Below the pieces are notes generated by a model. The model had not been told where the DNA came from. It saw nothing but the letters and a program-made list of their open reading frames with translations, and made no database searches. The position numbers and the translations under genes are program-made. Below, one piece after another: positions 16,913 through 24,467 of a stretch of 36,326 nt of DNA. Origin of the DNA: an uncultured Rhodospirillales bacterium (GTDB lineage: Bacteria; Pseudomonadota; Alphaproteobacteria; Acetobacterales; Acetobacteraceae); contig CAIYSR010000098.1 of assembly GCA_903928895.1 (NCBI GenBank), positions 1 through 36,326 on the forward strand. Direction: 5' to 3'. Positions within the stretch are counted from its first letter, which is position 1. Every line of letters begins with the position of its first letter.

Positions 16913-19063
16913 CTATGCCCGTCGCAAATCCTGGTTCTTGAGCGGCAGCTGGCGGATGCGTTTGCCGGTGGCGGCGAAGATGGCGTTGAGCACGGCTGGC
17001 GCGGCCACGGCGATGGTCGGTTCGCCCACGCCGCCCCAGAAGTCTCCGGTGGGGACGATGATGGTTTCGACCTTCGGCATGTCCGCCATGCGGGCGACCT
17101 GATAGGTGTCGAAATTGCCTTCGGCGACGCGGCCTTTTTCGATGGTGATCTCGCCGTAGAGCAGGGCGGAGAGGCCGTAGGCGAAGGAGCCGTCGATCTG
17201 GGCGTCGATTTGTTGCGGGTTGACGGCGAAGCCCGGATTGGTGCCGGCGACGAGGCGGTGAATTTTGAGGTCGCCCTTGGCCGAGACGGAGACTTCGGCG
17301 ACGCAGGCGACGTAGCTGCCGTAGCCGTGGTTTTGGCACAGACCGCGATGGACGCCGGCGGGGAGCGGGGTGCCCCAGCCGGCCTTTGCGGCGACGGCCT
17401 CGAGGATGGCGCGATTTTTAGGATTGCGTCCCATGAGGGCGCGGCGGAACTCGAGCGGGTCCTTGCCGGCGGCATGGGCAAGCTCGTCGATAAAGCATTC
17501 GATGTAGATGGCGTTCTGGTTGGTGTTGACGCCGCGCCACGGGCCAACCGGGACATGGGTGTTGCGCATGGCGTGGCCGATCAGCAGGTTGGGGATGGCG
17601 TGGTAGCCAAACTCCTCGGCGCTGGCGGACTGGAACATGCGAGGGTCGACGCCGTTCTCGAGCGTGGCCGGCGACGCGAAGGCCATGATGGATTGGCCAG
17701 AGAGGCGCATGTGCAGGCCGGTCAGGGTCCCGGCGGCGTCGAGGCCGGCGGTCAGTTTGCACTGCGTGATCGGGCGGTAGAAGTCGTGCTGGATGTCTTC
17801 CTCGCGGGTCCATACCAGCTTGACCGGGGTGCCGGGAATTTGTTTGGCCAGCGTGACGGCGAGGCGGGTGTAGTCCTGCTGGCCGCGCCGGCCGAAGCCG
17901 CCGCCGAGCAGCATCTTGTGGACCTTGGCACGATCGAGCTTGACCCCCGCGGCCTCGGCGGCGGCGGCGAGGGAGGCATCCCCGTTCTGGGTCGGGACCC
18001 AGACCTCGACGCTGTCGGCGGTGACCAGGGCGGTGCAGTTCATCGGCTCCATGGTGGCGTGAGCCAGGAAGGGCGTGCCGTAGGTGGCCTCGATCTTTTT
18101 CGCAGCGGTCGCAATCGCGGCGCGGGCGTCGCCCTGGCGCAGGCCGATGCCGGCTTCGGCGGCGTCAAGCCCGGAGGCAACGAAGGTGGCGATGCCGGCG
18201 CTGCTGACGTTGCCATGGCCGGCTTCGTCCCACACGATCGGGAGTTTCGCCAGCGCGGTCTTGGCCTGGTAGTACTTGTCGGCAACCACGGCGACGGCCG
18301 TGTCGCCGACGGCGAGGACATGGCGGACGCCTCGCATCGCGGCGATCGCCTTGGCGTCGAAGCTGACGAGTTTTCCGCCGAAGACCGGGCACTGCGCGAT
18401 GGCGCCGTTGAGCATGCCGGGGAGTTGCACATCGAGGCCGTACATCTGGCGGCCGGAGAGCTTGTCCACGGTGTCCAGGCGTTTGACGGACTTGCCGATG
18501 ATGGTCCATTCGGATGGCTTTTTGACCGCGACGTCGGTGGGCACCGGCAACTTGCCGGCGGCGGCGGCGAGTTCGCCGTAGCGGAGCCAGCGCGCGGATT
18601 TCTCGTGGCGGACGGTGCTGAGCGAAGCCGTGCATTCGCTGGCCGGGACACCCCATTGCGCAGCCGCGGCCTGGATCAGCATGGCCCGCGCGGCAGCGCC
18701 GCCTTTGCGCACATAGTCGACCGAGGCGCGGATGCCGCGGCTGCCGCCGGTCGACATCTCGCCCCAGGCGCGCTTGGCGGCGAGGTTGACGTGGGGGGCG
18801 ACGAACTCGATGCCGACGCGGGTCCAATCCGCATCCATCTCATCGGCGACGAGCTGGGCGAGGCCGGTGGCGGTGCCTTGGCCCATTTCCGAGCGGGCGA
18901 TGCGCACGACGATCCGGTCATCGGGGTGGACGACGGCCCAGATGCCGAGTTCGGACGGGGCGGCGTCGCCGGTGATGGCATTGGCCTCGGCCCGGCCGCT
19001 CCAGGCGAGGGTGAAGGCGCCGGCGGTGACGGAGGCGAGGAAGCCGCGACGTTCGAGGGTCAT
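16913..19063 (-). CDS. Molybdenum hydroxylase large subunit (IorB/xanthine dehydrogenase family)
   Basis: This 716-residue protein is the molybdopterin-binding subunit of an isoquinoline 1-oxidoreductase-type enzyme. It begins with a twin-arginine signal (LERRGFLASVTAGAFTLAWS), so the folded enzyme should be exported to the periplasm together with its small subunit. Family blocks in order are RIARSEMGQGTATGLAQLV, GGSRGIRASVDYVRKGGAAA, LLGGGFGRRGQQDYTRLAV, GPWRGVNTNQNAIYIECFID, and a C-terminal GGVGEPTIAVAAPAVLNAIF that carries the catalytic Glu of the family. The start at 19063 has AAGGAG eight bases upstream. It follows the 2Fe-2S subunit by 11 bases. The substrate is probably an N-heterocycle or aldehyde. 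No FAD subunit or cytochrome subunit is nearby, so the electron acceptor is unknown. Confidence 0.92.
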   Translation of the reverse strand: MTLERRGFLASVTAGAFTLAWSGRAEANAITGDAAPSELGIWAVVHPDDRIVVRIARSEMGQGTATGLAQLVADEMDADWTRVGIEFVAPHVNLAAKRAWGEMSTGGSRGIRASVDYVRKGGAAARAMLIQAAAAQWGVPASECTASLSTVRHEKSARWLRYGELAAAAGKLPVPTDVAVKKPSEWTIIGKSVKRLDTVDKLSGRQMYGLDVQLPGMLNGAIAQCPVFGGKLVSFDAKAIAAMRGVRHVLAVGDTAVAVVADKYYQAKTALAKLPIVWDEAGHGNVSSAGIATFVASGLDAAEAGIGLRQGDARAAIATAAKKIEATYGTPFLAHATMEPMNCTALVTADSVEVWVPTQNGDASLAAAAEAAGVKLDRAKVHKMLLGGGFGRRGQQDYTRLAVTLAKQIPGTPVKLVWTREEDIQHDFYRPITQCKLTAGLDAAGTLTGLHMRLSGQSIMAFASPATLENGVDPRMFQSASAEEFGYHAIPNLLIGHAMRNTHVPVGPWRGVNTNQNAIYIECFIDELAHAAGKDPLEFRRALMGRNPKNRAILEAVAAKAGWGTPLPAGVHRGLCQNHGYGSYVACVAEVSVSAKGDLKIHRLVAGTNPGFAVNPQQIDAQIDGSFAYGLSALLYGEITIEKGRVAEGNFDTYQVARMADMPKVETIIVPTGDFWGGVGEPTIAVAAPAVLNAIFAATGKRIRQLPLKNQDLRRA

Positions 19064-19074
19064 GATCGGGCTCC

Positions 19075-19521
19075 TTAGCCGGCGGCGCTGTGGATGGCGG
19101 CGCGGATGCGGTTGTAGGTGCCGCAGCGGCAGATATTGGTCATCGCCTCGTCGATCTCGGCGTCGGTCGGCTTGGGCGTGTGGGCGAGCAGGGCGGCGGC
19201 GGCCATGATCTGCCCGGACTGGCAGTAGCCGCATTGCGGCACGTCGAGCGCCAGCCAGGCCTGCTGGACCTTGTGGCTCAGCCCATCCGGCGAGAGGCCC
19301 TCGATGGTGGTGATCTTGCCGGTGCCGACGCTGCCCACGGGGACGGAGCAGGCGCGCATCACCTCGCCGTCGATATGCACCGAGCAGGCCCCGCACTGGG
19401 CGATGCCGCAGCCGAATTTGGTGCCGGTCATGCCGAGCCATTCGCGGATCACCCAGAGCAGCGGGGTCTCGGGATCGACATCGACCTGACGCGTCTGGCC
19501 GTTCACCTGCAGTGTGATCAT
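19075..19521 (-). CDS. Molybdenum hydroxylase 2Fe-2S subunit (IorA/CoxS-like)
   Basis: This 148-residue protein has the two [2Fe-2S] sites of the family: the plant-type site Cys38, Cys43, Cys46, Cys58 ([14 protein letters not shown] … RACS) and the C-terminal site Cys97, Cys100, Cys131, Cys133 (CGYC … CRC). It passes electrons from the molybdenum centre to an external acceptor. Two ATGs compete. The one at 19521 has AGGAG nine bases upstream; the one at 19530 has that motif directly adjoining, so 19521 is preferred. It has no signal of its own and is expected to ride the twin-arginine signal of the large subunit. Confidence 0.93.
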   Translation of the reverse strand: MITLQVNGQTRQVDVDPETPLLWVIREWLGMTGTKFGCGIAQCGACSVHIDGEVMRACSVPVGSVGTGKITTIEGLSPDGLSHKVQQAWLALDVPQCGYCQSGQIMAAAALLAHTPKPTDAEIDEAMTNICRCGTYNRIRAAIHSAAG

Positions 19522-19679
19522 CGCAATCATCTCCTGTTCCCTGGCGCCGAGTGTCGCCACAAAGCAAGGCGGGCGGCAAGTGCTTCGAGGGGAGACGGAC
19601 GGGGCCTTGCCGGCATTCCGCGAGACCCCGCACACTGCACCCAATCGCCGCAGCAGCCGGCGCACAACGGGAGGTTCCG

Positions 19680-20600
19680 ATGGCGGAGTACGAACACATC
19701 ATCGTCCAGATCGAGCGCGGGCGGGCCAGGATCACGCTCAACCGGCCGGCCAAGCGCAACGCCTTGTCCTTCGCATTGCTGACGGAACTGGCCGATGCGC
19801 TGTGGGACGCCGATGACGACAAGCGCGTCCACAGCGTGATCCTGAAGGGGGCGGGGTCGGCGTTCTGTGCGGGGTACGATATCACGCCGGGGGTCAATGC
19901 AGCCTCTGCGCAAGCCGGTGGCACCGCCACGCCGCGGCGCGGCGGCGGCATTTATCAGGACACCACCATCGACGACGATATCTGGCGGCTTGAACGGACC
20001 CAGCGCCTGCGGATGGCGCTGTTCGACATGCACAAGCCGGTGATCGCCCAGGTCCATGGCTTCTGCATCGCCGGGGGCACCGATATCGCCTTGCTCTCCG
20101 ATATCGTGATCGCCGCCGACGATGCCGTCTTCGGCTTCCCGCCGGCGCGCGATCTCGGCTCGCTGCCGAACCAGATGTGGCTCTACAATTGCGGTCCGCA
20201 ATGGGCCAAGCGCCTGCTGATGACCGGCGATACCATTACCGGGCGGGAGGCGCAGATCATCGGACTGGTGATGAAGGCGGTGCCGCCGGGTCTGCTGGAG
20301 GCGGAGGTCGAAGGCCTCGCCGACCGGATGGCGCTGATCGACCCCGACCTGCTCGCCGCCAACAAGCGGATCGTCAATCTCGGGCTCGAACTCATGGGCG
20401 CGCGCACCTTGCAGCGGATGGCCGCCGAGAACGACGGGCGGGCGCATCTCGCGCCGGGCACGCAGCGCTTCCGCCGGGTGGCGAAGGAGCAAGGCCTGAA
20501 GGCGGCCCTGACCGAGCGCGACCGCCAGTTTGGCGACGGAAGGGCGCGGGTGGACGGGCCGGAGATCCGCGACGCCGCGGGGCGGCTGCTCCCGGACTGA
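19680..20600 (+). CDS. Enoyl-CoA hydratase/isomerase family (crotonase-fold) protein
   Basis: This 306-residue protein has the crotonase fold: [20 protein letters not shown], then the oxyanion segment [12 protein letters not shown], then [20 protein letters not shown] and [13 protein letters not shown]. The two glutamates that catalyse hydration in enoyl-CoA hydratase are not conserved: the positions hold Asp135 (GGTDIA) and Pro155 (FPPARD). Simple hydratase activity is therefore doubtful, and isomerase, hydrolase or lyase chemistry on a CoA ester is possible. A 25-residue glycine/alanine-rich insert follows the oxyanion loop (residues 64-90). The start has CGGGAGG a few bases upstream. It is divergent from the molybdenum hydroxylase genes and convergent with the TetR gene, 19 bases away. 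Confidence 0.87.
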   Translation: MAEYEHIIVQIERGRARITLNRPAKRNALSFALLTELADALWDADDDKRVHSVILKGAGSAFCAGYDITPGVNAASAQAGGTATPRRGGGIYQDTTIDDDIWRLERTQRLRMALFDMHKPVIAQVHGFCIAGGTDIALLSDIVIAADDAVFGFPPARDLGSLPNQMWLYNCGPQWAKRLLMTGDTITGREAQIIGLVMKAVPPGLLEAEVEGLADRMALIDPDLLAANKRIVNLGLELMGARTLQRMAAENDGRAHLAPGTQRFRRVAKEQGLKAALTERDRQFGDGRARVDGPEIRDAAGRLLPD

Positions 20601-20619
20601 CCGGGTCTGCCGCGCGCTT

Positions 20620-21291
20620 CTATCCGGCCGAGTGCGGCCCGGTTGCGACGCCCTGTAGACCGTGGCGGATCAGGTCGAGATGGGCGGCCATGAAGAGTTC
20701 GGGCGGAATCGGGTCGATCAGCCCGAAGGTGATGCGCCATATCGCGGCCATGATCGCGGGGCCGACCAGGACCATCGGCAGCGCGGCGATGGCGCCCGGC
20801 TGGAACTCGCCGCTTGCGATGCCGCGGGCGACGATGCGTTCGAGCAGCGCGCGGCCGCGCGATATCGTGGCGCGATGGTGGGCGGCGAGGATCGCGGGAA
20901 AGCGCGGGCCTTCGGCGATGAGAATGCGGATCAGGCCGGACAGCGCAGGATCGCCGATCTGGGCGTAGAGGTTGGTGACCAACCGTTCCAGCAGGGGCAT
21001 CGCCGGGCCGCTTGCGCTGGCGATGGCGGCGTCGAGCTGCTCGAACATCGGGCCGACGCGTGAGGTGAGCGCGGCTTCGAACAGAGTTTCCTTGGTCGGG
21101 AAGTACCGGAACACCGTTCCCTTGGCGATGCCGGCGCGGCGGGCGACATCTTCCATGCGGGCCGCCTCGAAGCCGCGGGCGCCGAACTCGGCGAGCCCGG
21201 CCTCGATGATTTCGCCTGGCCGCGCCTCCTTCCGGCGGCGGCGGGGACGGCCGGCGGCGACGGTGTCGCTGGTTAATGACTTTTGGGTCAT
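20620..21291 (-). CDS. TetR-family transcriptional regulator
   Basis: This 223-residue regulator has a basic N-terminus (GRPRRRRKEARPGE) and a classical TetR helix-turn-helix at residues 44-66 (ARMEDVARRAGIAKGTVFRYF, then PTKETLFEAAL). The C-terminal ligand domain is AcrR-like. It is divergent from the DevB-like gene. A perfect 9-bp-arm palindrome (21272-21295) overlaps its own start codon and a second copy lies at 21319-21342, so it very probably represses itself and the exporter operon, with derepression by an exported or related compound. Confidence 0.92.
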   Translation of the reverse strand: MTQKSLTSDTVAAGRPRRRRKEARPGEIIEAGLAEFGARGFEAARMEDVARRAGIAKGTVFRYFPTKETLFEAALTSRVGPMFEQLDAAIASASGPAMPLLERLVTNLYAQIGDPALSGLIRILIAEGPRFPAILAAHHRATISRGRALLERIVARGIASGEFQPGAIAALPMVLVGPAIMAAIWRITFGLIDPIPPELFMAAHLDLIRHGLQGVATGPHSAG

Positions 21292-21295
21292 TAAC
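21272..21295. promoter_or_regulatory. Operator 1 of the TetR regulator
   Basis: A perfect inverted repeat, GTTAATGAC (21272-21280) and GTCATTAAC (21287-21295), has a six-base spacer. It covers the tetR start codon at 21289-21291 and the codons after it. A second near-copy lies 47 bases away centre to centre. Assignment to the adjacent TetR protein is inference from position and symmetry. Confidence 0.75.
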
Positions 21296-21297
21296 TA

Positions 21298-21326
21298 TTG
21301 CCCTTGTGGGTGTCTCATGTTAATGA
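21298..21326 (+). promoter_or_regulatory. Candidate promoter of the DevBCA operon
   Basis: A sigma-70-like pair is visible: TTGCCC at 21298-21303 and TAATGA at 21321-21326, with a 17-base gap. The -10 box lies inside operator 2, so a bound repressor would block it. This is the best candidate in the 92-base divergent spacer; the -10 match is only moderate. Confidence 0.45.
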
Positions 21327-21342
21327 CCATAGGGTCAGTACC
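21319..21342. promoter_or_regulatory. Operator 2 of the TetR regulator
   Basis: The left arm GTTAATGAC (21319-21327) is identical to that of operator 1. The right arm GTCAGTACC (21334-21342) matches the expected complement at seven of nine positions, with the same six-base spacer. It overlaps the proposed -10 box of the exporter operon. Confidence 0.7.
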
Positions 21343-21383
21343 GCGTGCGCTCAAGCGGGATTGTCGCTTCTGGAGTTTGCCGC

Positions 21384-22538
21384 ATGGACCCCACAGCACC
21401 GCCGACACCGCCGGACGCGGCCCTGCCGCTGCAAGTGGTGCCGCGTGCGTCCGCGCCGGTGCCCGCGGCGAAGCGCCACAGGTGGCGCTGGATCGCGGCG
21501 GCCGGCGTGCTCGTCGCCGCCGCGCTGGTGGGGCTCGGCCTGACGCGGACCGGGCCGGAGCAGGCGGCGCCGCGCATGCCGGATGGCAATGTGGCGGCGA
21601 CCGGACCGTCGGGCGTCGTGCTCGGGCTGGGCAAGCTGCTGCCGCGCGGGCGAATTTTGACCATCGCGGCACCGTTCGGCGCGGGCGATGCGCGGATCGC
21701 CGAGTTGCTGATGCGCGAGGGCGATACGGTGGCGGCGGGCGTGGTGCTGGCGGTGCTGGACAGCGCGCCGACCCTGCGGGCGGCGTTGGCGGTGGCGGAG
21801 ACGACGCTCGCGGCCCGCGAGGCGGCGCTGGCCCAGACCATCCTGATGGTGACGGCGGGACGCGACGATGCCCGCGGCGCGCTGGCGCGGGCGGAGGCGA
21901 CGGTGCGGGCAACGAAGCGCGATGTCGATCGCGGCAGTGCGCTCGTCGCGCGGGGCGACCTGCCTGACCAGGTGATGGACCAGCGGCGGCTGGCCTTCGA
22001 GCAGGCGAGCCAAGACGTCGCCCGCGCGCGCGCGGCACTGGCGCGCTACGACGCGCCGGACATCCTGGCGCAGGCCGATGTGGTGCTGGCGCAGAGCAAT
22101 ATCGTTGCGGCGCGGGCGGCGCGCGATCAGGCCCGGGCCGAGCTCGACAAGGCGCTGATCAAGGCGCCATCGCGCGGGACGGTGCTCACGCTCTATGCCC
22201 GGCCCGGCGAACGCCCCGGGGCGCAGGGGCTGATGACCTTCGGCGACCTTGCCGACATGGTGGCGGAGATCGAGGTCTACGAGAACGAGGCCGGCGCCAT
22301 CCGCGCGGGGTCTGCGGTGACGCTGGTGGCGGAGGCGTTGCCGCGCCAGCTCGCCGGTACCGTCGGGCGCGTCGGGGTCGAGGTCCTGCGCCAGACGCTG
22401 ACCGATGCGAGTCCGGCGGCCAATACCGATACGCGGGTGGTGCGGGTGAGCGTGGATCTCGATCCGCCCTCGGCGGCGATCGCGGCGCGTTTCGCCAATC
22501 TCCAGATCACCGCCCGGTTCGCCCGCGGGGGCCCCTGA
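21384..22538 (+). CDS. HlyD/DevB-family membrane fusion protein
   Basis: This 384-residue periplasmic adaptor is anchored by one N-terminal membrane helix (WIAAAGVLVAAALVGLGL, about residues 36-53). It then has a lipoyl/barrel-sandwich part (GDARIAELLMREGDTVAAGVVLAVLDS), a long alanine/arginine-rich coiled coil at about residues 125-245, and the return half KALIKAPSRGTVLTLYARPGE. With the DevC-type permease and DevA-type ATPase it forms a tripartite exporter of the DevBCA type, known from export of glycolipids or other lipophilic compounds. The start at 21384 has GGAG eight bases upstream. It is two bases from the next gene. Confidence 0.88.
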   Translation: MDPTAPPTPPDAALPLQVVPRASAPVPAAKRHRWRWIAAAGVLVAAALVGLGLTRTGPEQAAPRMPDGNVAATGPSGVVLGLGKLLPRGRILTIAAPFGAGDARIAELLMREGDTVAAGVVLAVLDSAPTLRAALAVAETTLAAREAALAQTILMVTAGRDDARGALARAEATVRATKRDVDRGSALVARGDLPDQVMDQRRLAFEQASQDVARARAALARYDAPDILAQADVVLAQSNIVAARAARDQARAELDKALIKAPSRGTVLTLYARPGERPGAQGLMTFGDLADMVAEIEVYENEAGAIRAGSAVTLVAEALPRQLAGTVGRVGVEVLRQTLTDASPAANTDTRVVRVSVDLDPPSAAIAARFANLQITARFARGGP

Positions 22539-22540
22539 CC

Positions 22541-23725
22541 ATGCGGGCGGTGACCGCGCTGCTCGCCCGGCTGCTCGGCCGCCAGCCGATCGGCTGGCTC
22601 CAGCTCACCCATCATCGCGCCCGCCTGGCGACCGCCCTGGCCGGGGTGGCGTTCGCCAATCTGCTGGTGTTCATGCAGCTCGGGTTTTTCGGCGCGCTGG
22701 TCGCCAGCATCGCCATTCCATACGACGGGATGAATTCCGATATCCTGGTCCAGTCGAGCGATGCCAACACCCTGCAAGACGGCAGCCCGATCCCGCGCAA
22801 CCGCATGCTGCAAGCCGCCGCGGTGCCCGGCGTGGCCTCGGCGACGGCGGTCTACTGCGGGCGGATCGAATGGAAGCAGCCGGACGGCACGGTCCGCAAT
22901 GTCGATGTGCTCGGCATCGACCCGCTGGCCCATGCCCTGCGCTCGCCCGAGGTGGCGCGGCAACTGCCCGACCTCGCGCTGGCCGATATCGCGCTGATCG
23001 ACCGGCGCACCCGCAATGTCCCGCTGGCGTTGTTCGACGAGATCGATGCCGGCCACGCCTATCGCATCGAGGCCAACAACCGCGGCATCACCATCGCCGG
23101 CACCTTCATCCTGGGCGGCGGCTTCGGGGCGGACGGGTATATCGTGGTGTCCGACCAGACGTTCCTGCGGATATTCCGCAACCGGAGCGCCGGGGCGCCG
23201 AACTATGTCTTGCTGCGGGCCTTGCCCGGCGAGGCGGTGCCGGCGCTCGCCGCCCGGCTCAATGCGCGGCTCGCCTCGGGTGACGTGGTGGTGCGCACCA
23301 TGGCGGAGGCGGTGGCCAAGGATCAGGAATTCCAGACCACGCAGAAGCCGGCCGGCATCATCTTCGGCTTCGGCACCTTCATCGGGGCGCTGGTCGGCAT
23401 CGTCATCGTCTATCAGATCCTGGCGACCGATGTTGCGGATCACCTGAAGGAATACGCGACGTTCAAGGCGATCGGCTACCGGCAACGCTTCTTCCTCGGC
23501 ATCGTGCTGGAGGAGGCCGTCATCCTCGGCGTCCTCGGCTTCGTGCCCGGCCTGCTGTTCTCGCTCGGGCTCTACGCGGTGATCGCCGCTGCGACGGGTC
23601 TGCCCTTGTCGATGACAATGGCCCGCGCACTGGCGGTGCTGGCCGGGACAATCGTGATGAGCGTGATCTCGGGCCTGATCGCGACGCGCCGGCTGGCCCA
23701 GGCGGACCCGGCGGAACTGTTCTGA
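22541..23725 (+). CDS. DevC-like FtsX-fold ABC exporter permease
   Basis: This 394-residue membrane protein has the MacB/FtsX plan. One N-terminal helix (ATALAGVAFANLLVFMQLGFF) is followed by a periplasmic domain of about 230 residues (SIAIPYDGMNSDILV … TMAEAVAKDQEFQ), then three C-terminal helices (GFGTFIGALVGIVIVYQILA, ILGVLGFVPGLLFSLGLYAVI, LAVLAGTIVMSVISGLIA). The helical turn YATFKAIGYRQRFFLGIV is the conserved ATPase-coupling region of the DevC family. Its stop overlaps the ATPase start (TGATG). Confidence 0.9.
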   Translation: MRAVTALLARLLGRQPIGWLQLTHHRARLATALAGVAFANLLVFMQLGFFGALVASIAIPYDGMNSDILVQSSDANTLQDGSPIPRNRMLQAAAVPGVASATAVYCGRIEWKQPDGTVRNVDVLGIDPLAHALRSPEVARQLPDLALADIALIDRRTRNVPLALFDEIDAGHAYRIEANNRGITIAGTFILGGGFGADGYIVVSDQTFLRIFRNRSAGAPNYVLLRALPGEAVPALAARLNARLASGDVVVRTMAEAVAKDQEFQTTQKPAGIIFGFGTFIGALVGIVIVYQILATDVADHLKEYATFKAIGYRQRFFLGIVLEEAVILGVLGFVPGLLFSLGLYAVIAAATGLPLSMTMARALAVLAGTIVMSVISGLIATRRLAQADPAELF

Positions 23726-24408
23726 TGACCGACCCGATCGCGGTGCGCGGGCTGGACCACGGCTACGGGCAGGGCGAGACCGCGCTCCAGGTGTTGTTCG
23801 GCGTCGATCTGCGGATCGGGGCCGGCCAGTTCGTGGTGCTGATGGGGGCCTCGGGCTCGGGCAAGACGACGCTGCTGAGCCTGCTCGGCTGTCTGCGCGA
23901 GGTACAGGCGGGCAGCGCGTTGGTGCTCGGACAGGAACTGCATGGCGCCGACGAGGCGGCACGGATCGCGATCCGGCGGCGGGTGGGGTTCATCTTCCAG
24001 GCGCACAACCTGCACGACAGCCTGACGGCTGGGCAGAACGTGCGGATGGGACTCGATGTCCACGGGTTGCTGCCCGGGGCGGATGCGGCGGCGGCGCGCA
24101 TGCTGGACCTGCTCGGGCTGCGCGATCGGATCGACTACCGGCCGGCGAACCTGTCGGGCGGGCAGAAGCAGCGGGTGGCGATCGCCCGCGCCCTGGTGGG
24201 CAATCCCGAAATCGTCTTCGCCGACGAGCCAACGGCGGCGCTGGATCGCGAGAACGGGCTGCTGGTGGTGGAGCTGTTGCGCCGGCTGGCGCGCCAGCGC
24301 GGCACGACGACGCTGATGGTGACGCATGATCCCCGCATCCTGGATTATGCCGACCGCATCCTGACCATGTCCGATGGGCGTATCGTGCAGGACACGTCGC
24401 CCAAATAG
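23725..24408 (+). CDS. DevA-like ABC exporter ATPase
   Basis: This 227-residue ATPase has Walker A GASGSGKT at 41-48, Q-loop FQAHNLHDSLTA near 91, signature LSGGQKQR at 143-150, Walker B IVFADEPT near 163 and H-loop His201. QAHNLHDSLTAGQNV is typical of the DevA/LolD/MacB group. It overlaps the permease stop by one base. Only about 59 bases separate it from the acylase gene downstream and no terminator is visible between them, so read-through is likely. Confidence 0.92.
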   Translation: MTDPIAVRGLDHGYGQGETALQVLFGVDLRIGAGQFVVLMGASGSGKTTLLSLLGCLREVQAGSALVLGQELHGADEAARIAIRRRVGFIFQAHNLHDSLTAGQNVRMGLDVHGLLPGADAAAARMLDLLGLRDRIDYRPANLSGGQKQRVAIARALVGNPEIVFADEPTAALDRENGLLVVELLRRLARQRGTTTLMVTHDPRILDYADRILTMSDGRIVQDTSPK

Positions 24409-24467
24409 CCCCTTGGCGAGATGGCTGTGCCGTGCCGATGATGCGGCAAAACCACGGAGCGTCCGTC

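Noticed and set aside
19064-19951. Upstream extension of the molybdenum hydroxylase large subunit
   Set aside because: It overlaps the 2Fe-2S subunit in another frame; the twin-arginine signal and AAGGAG place the start at 19063.
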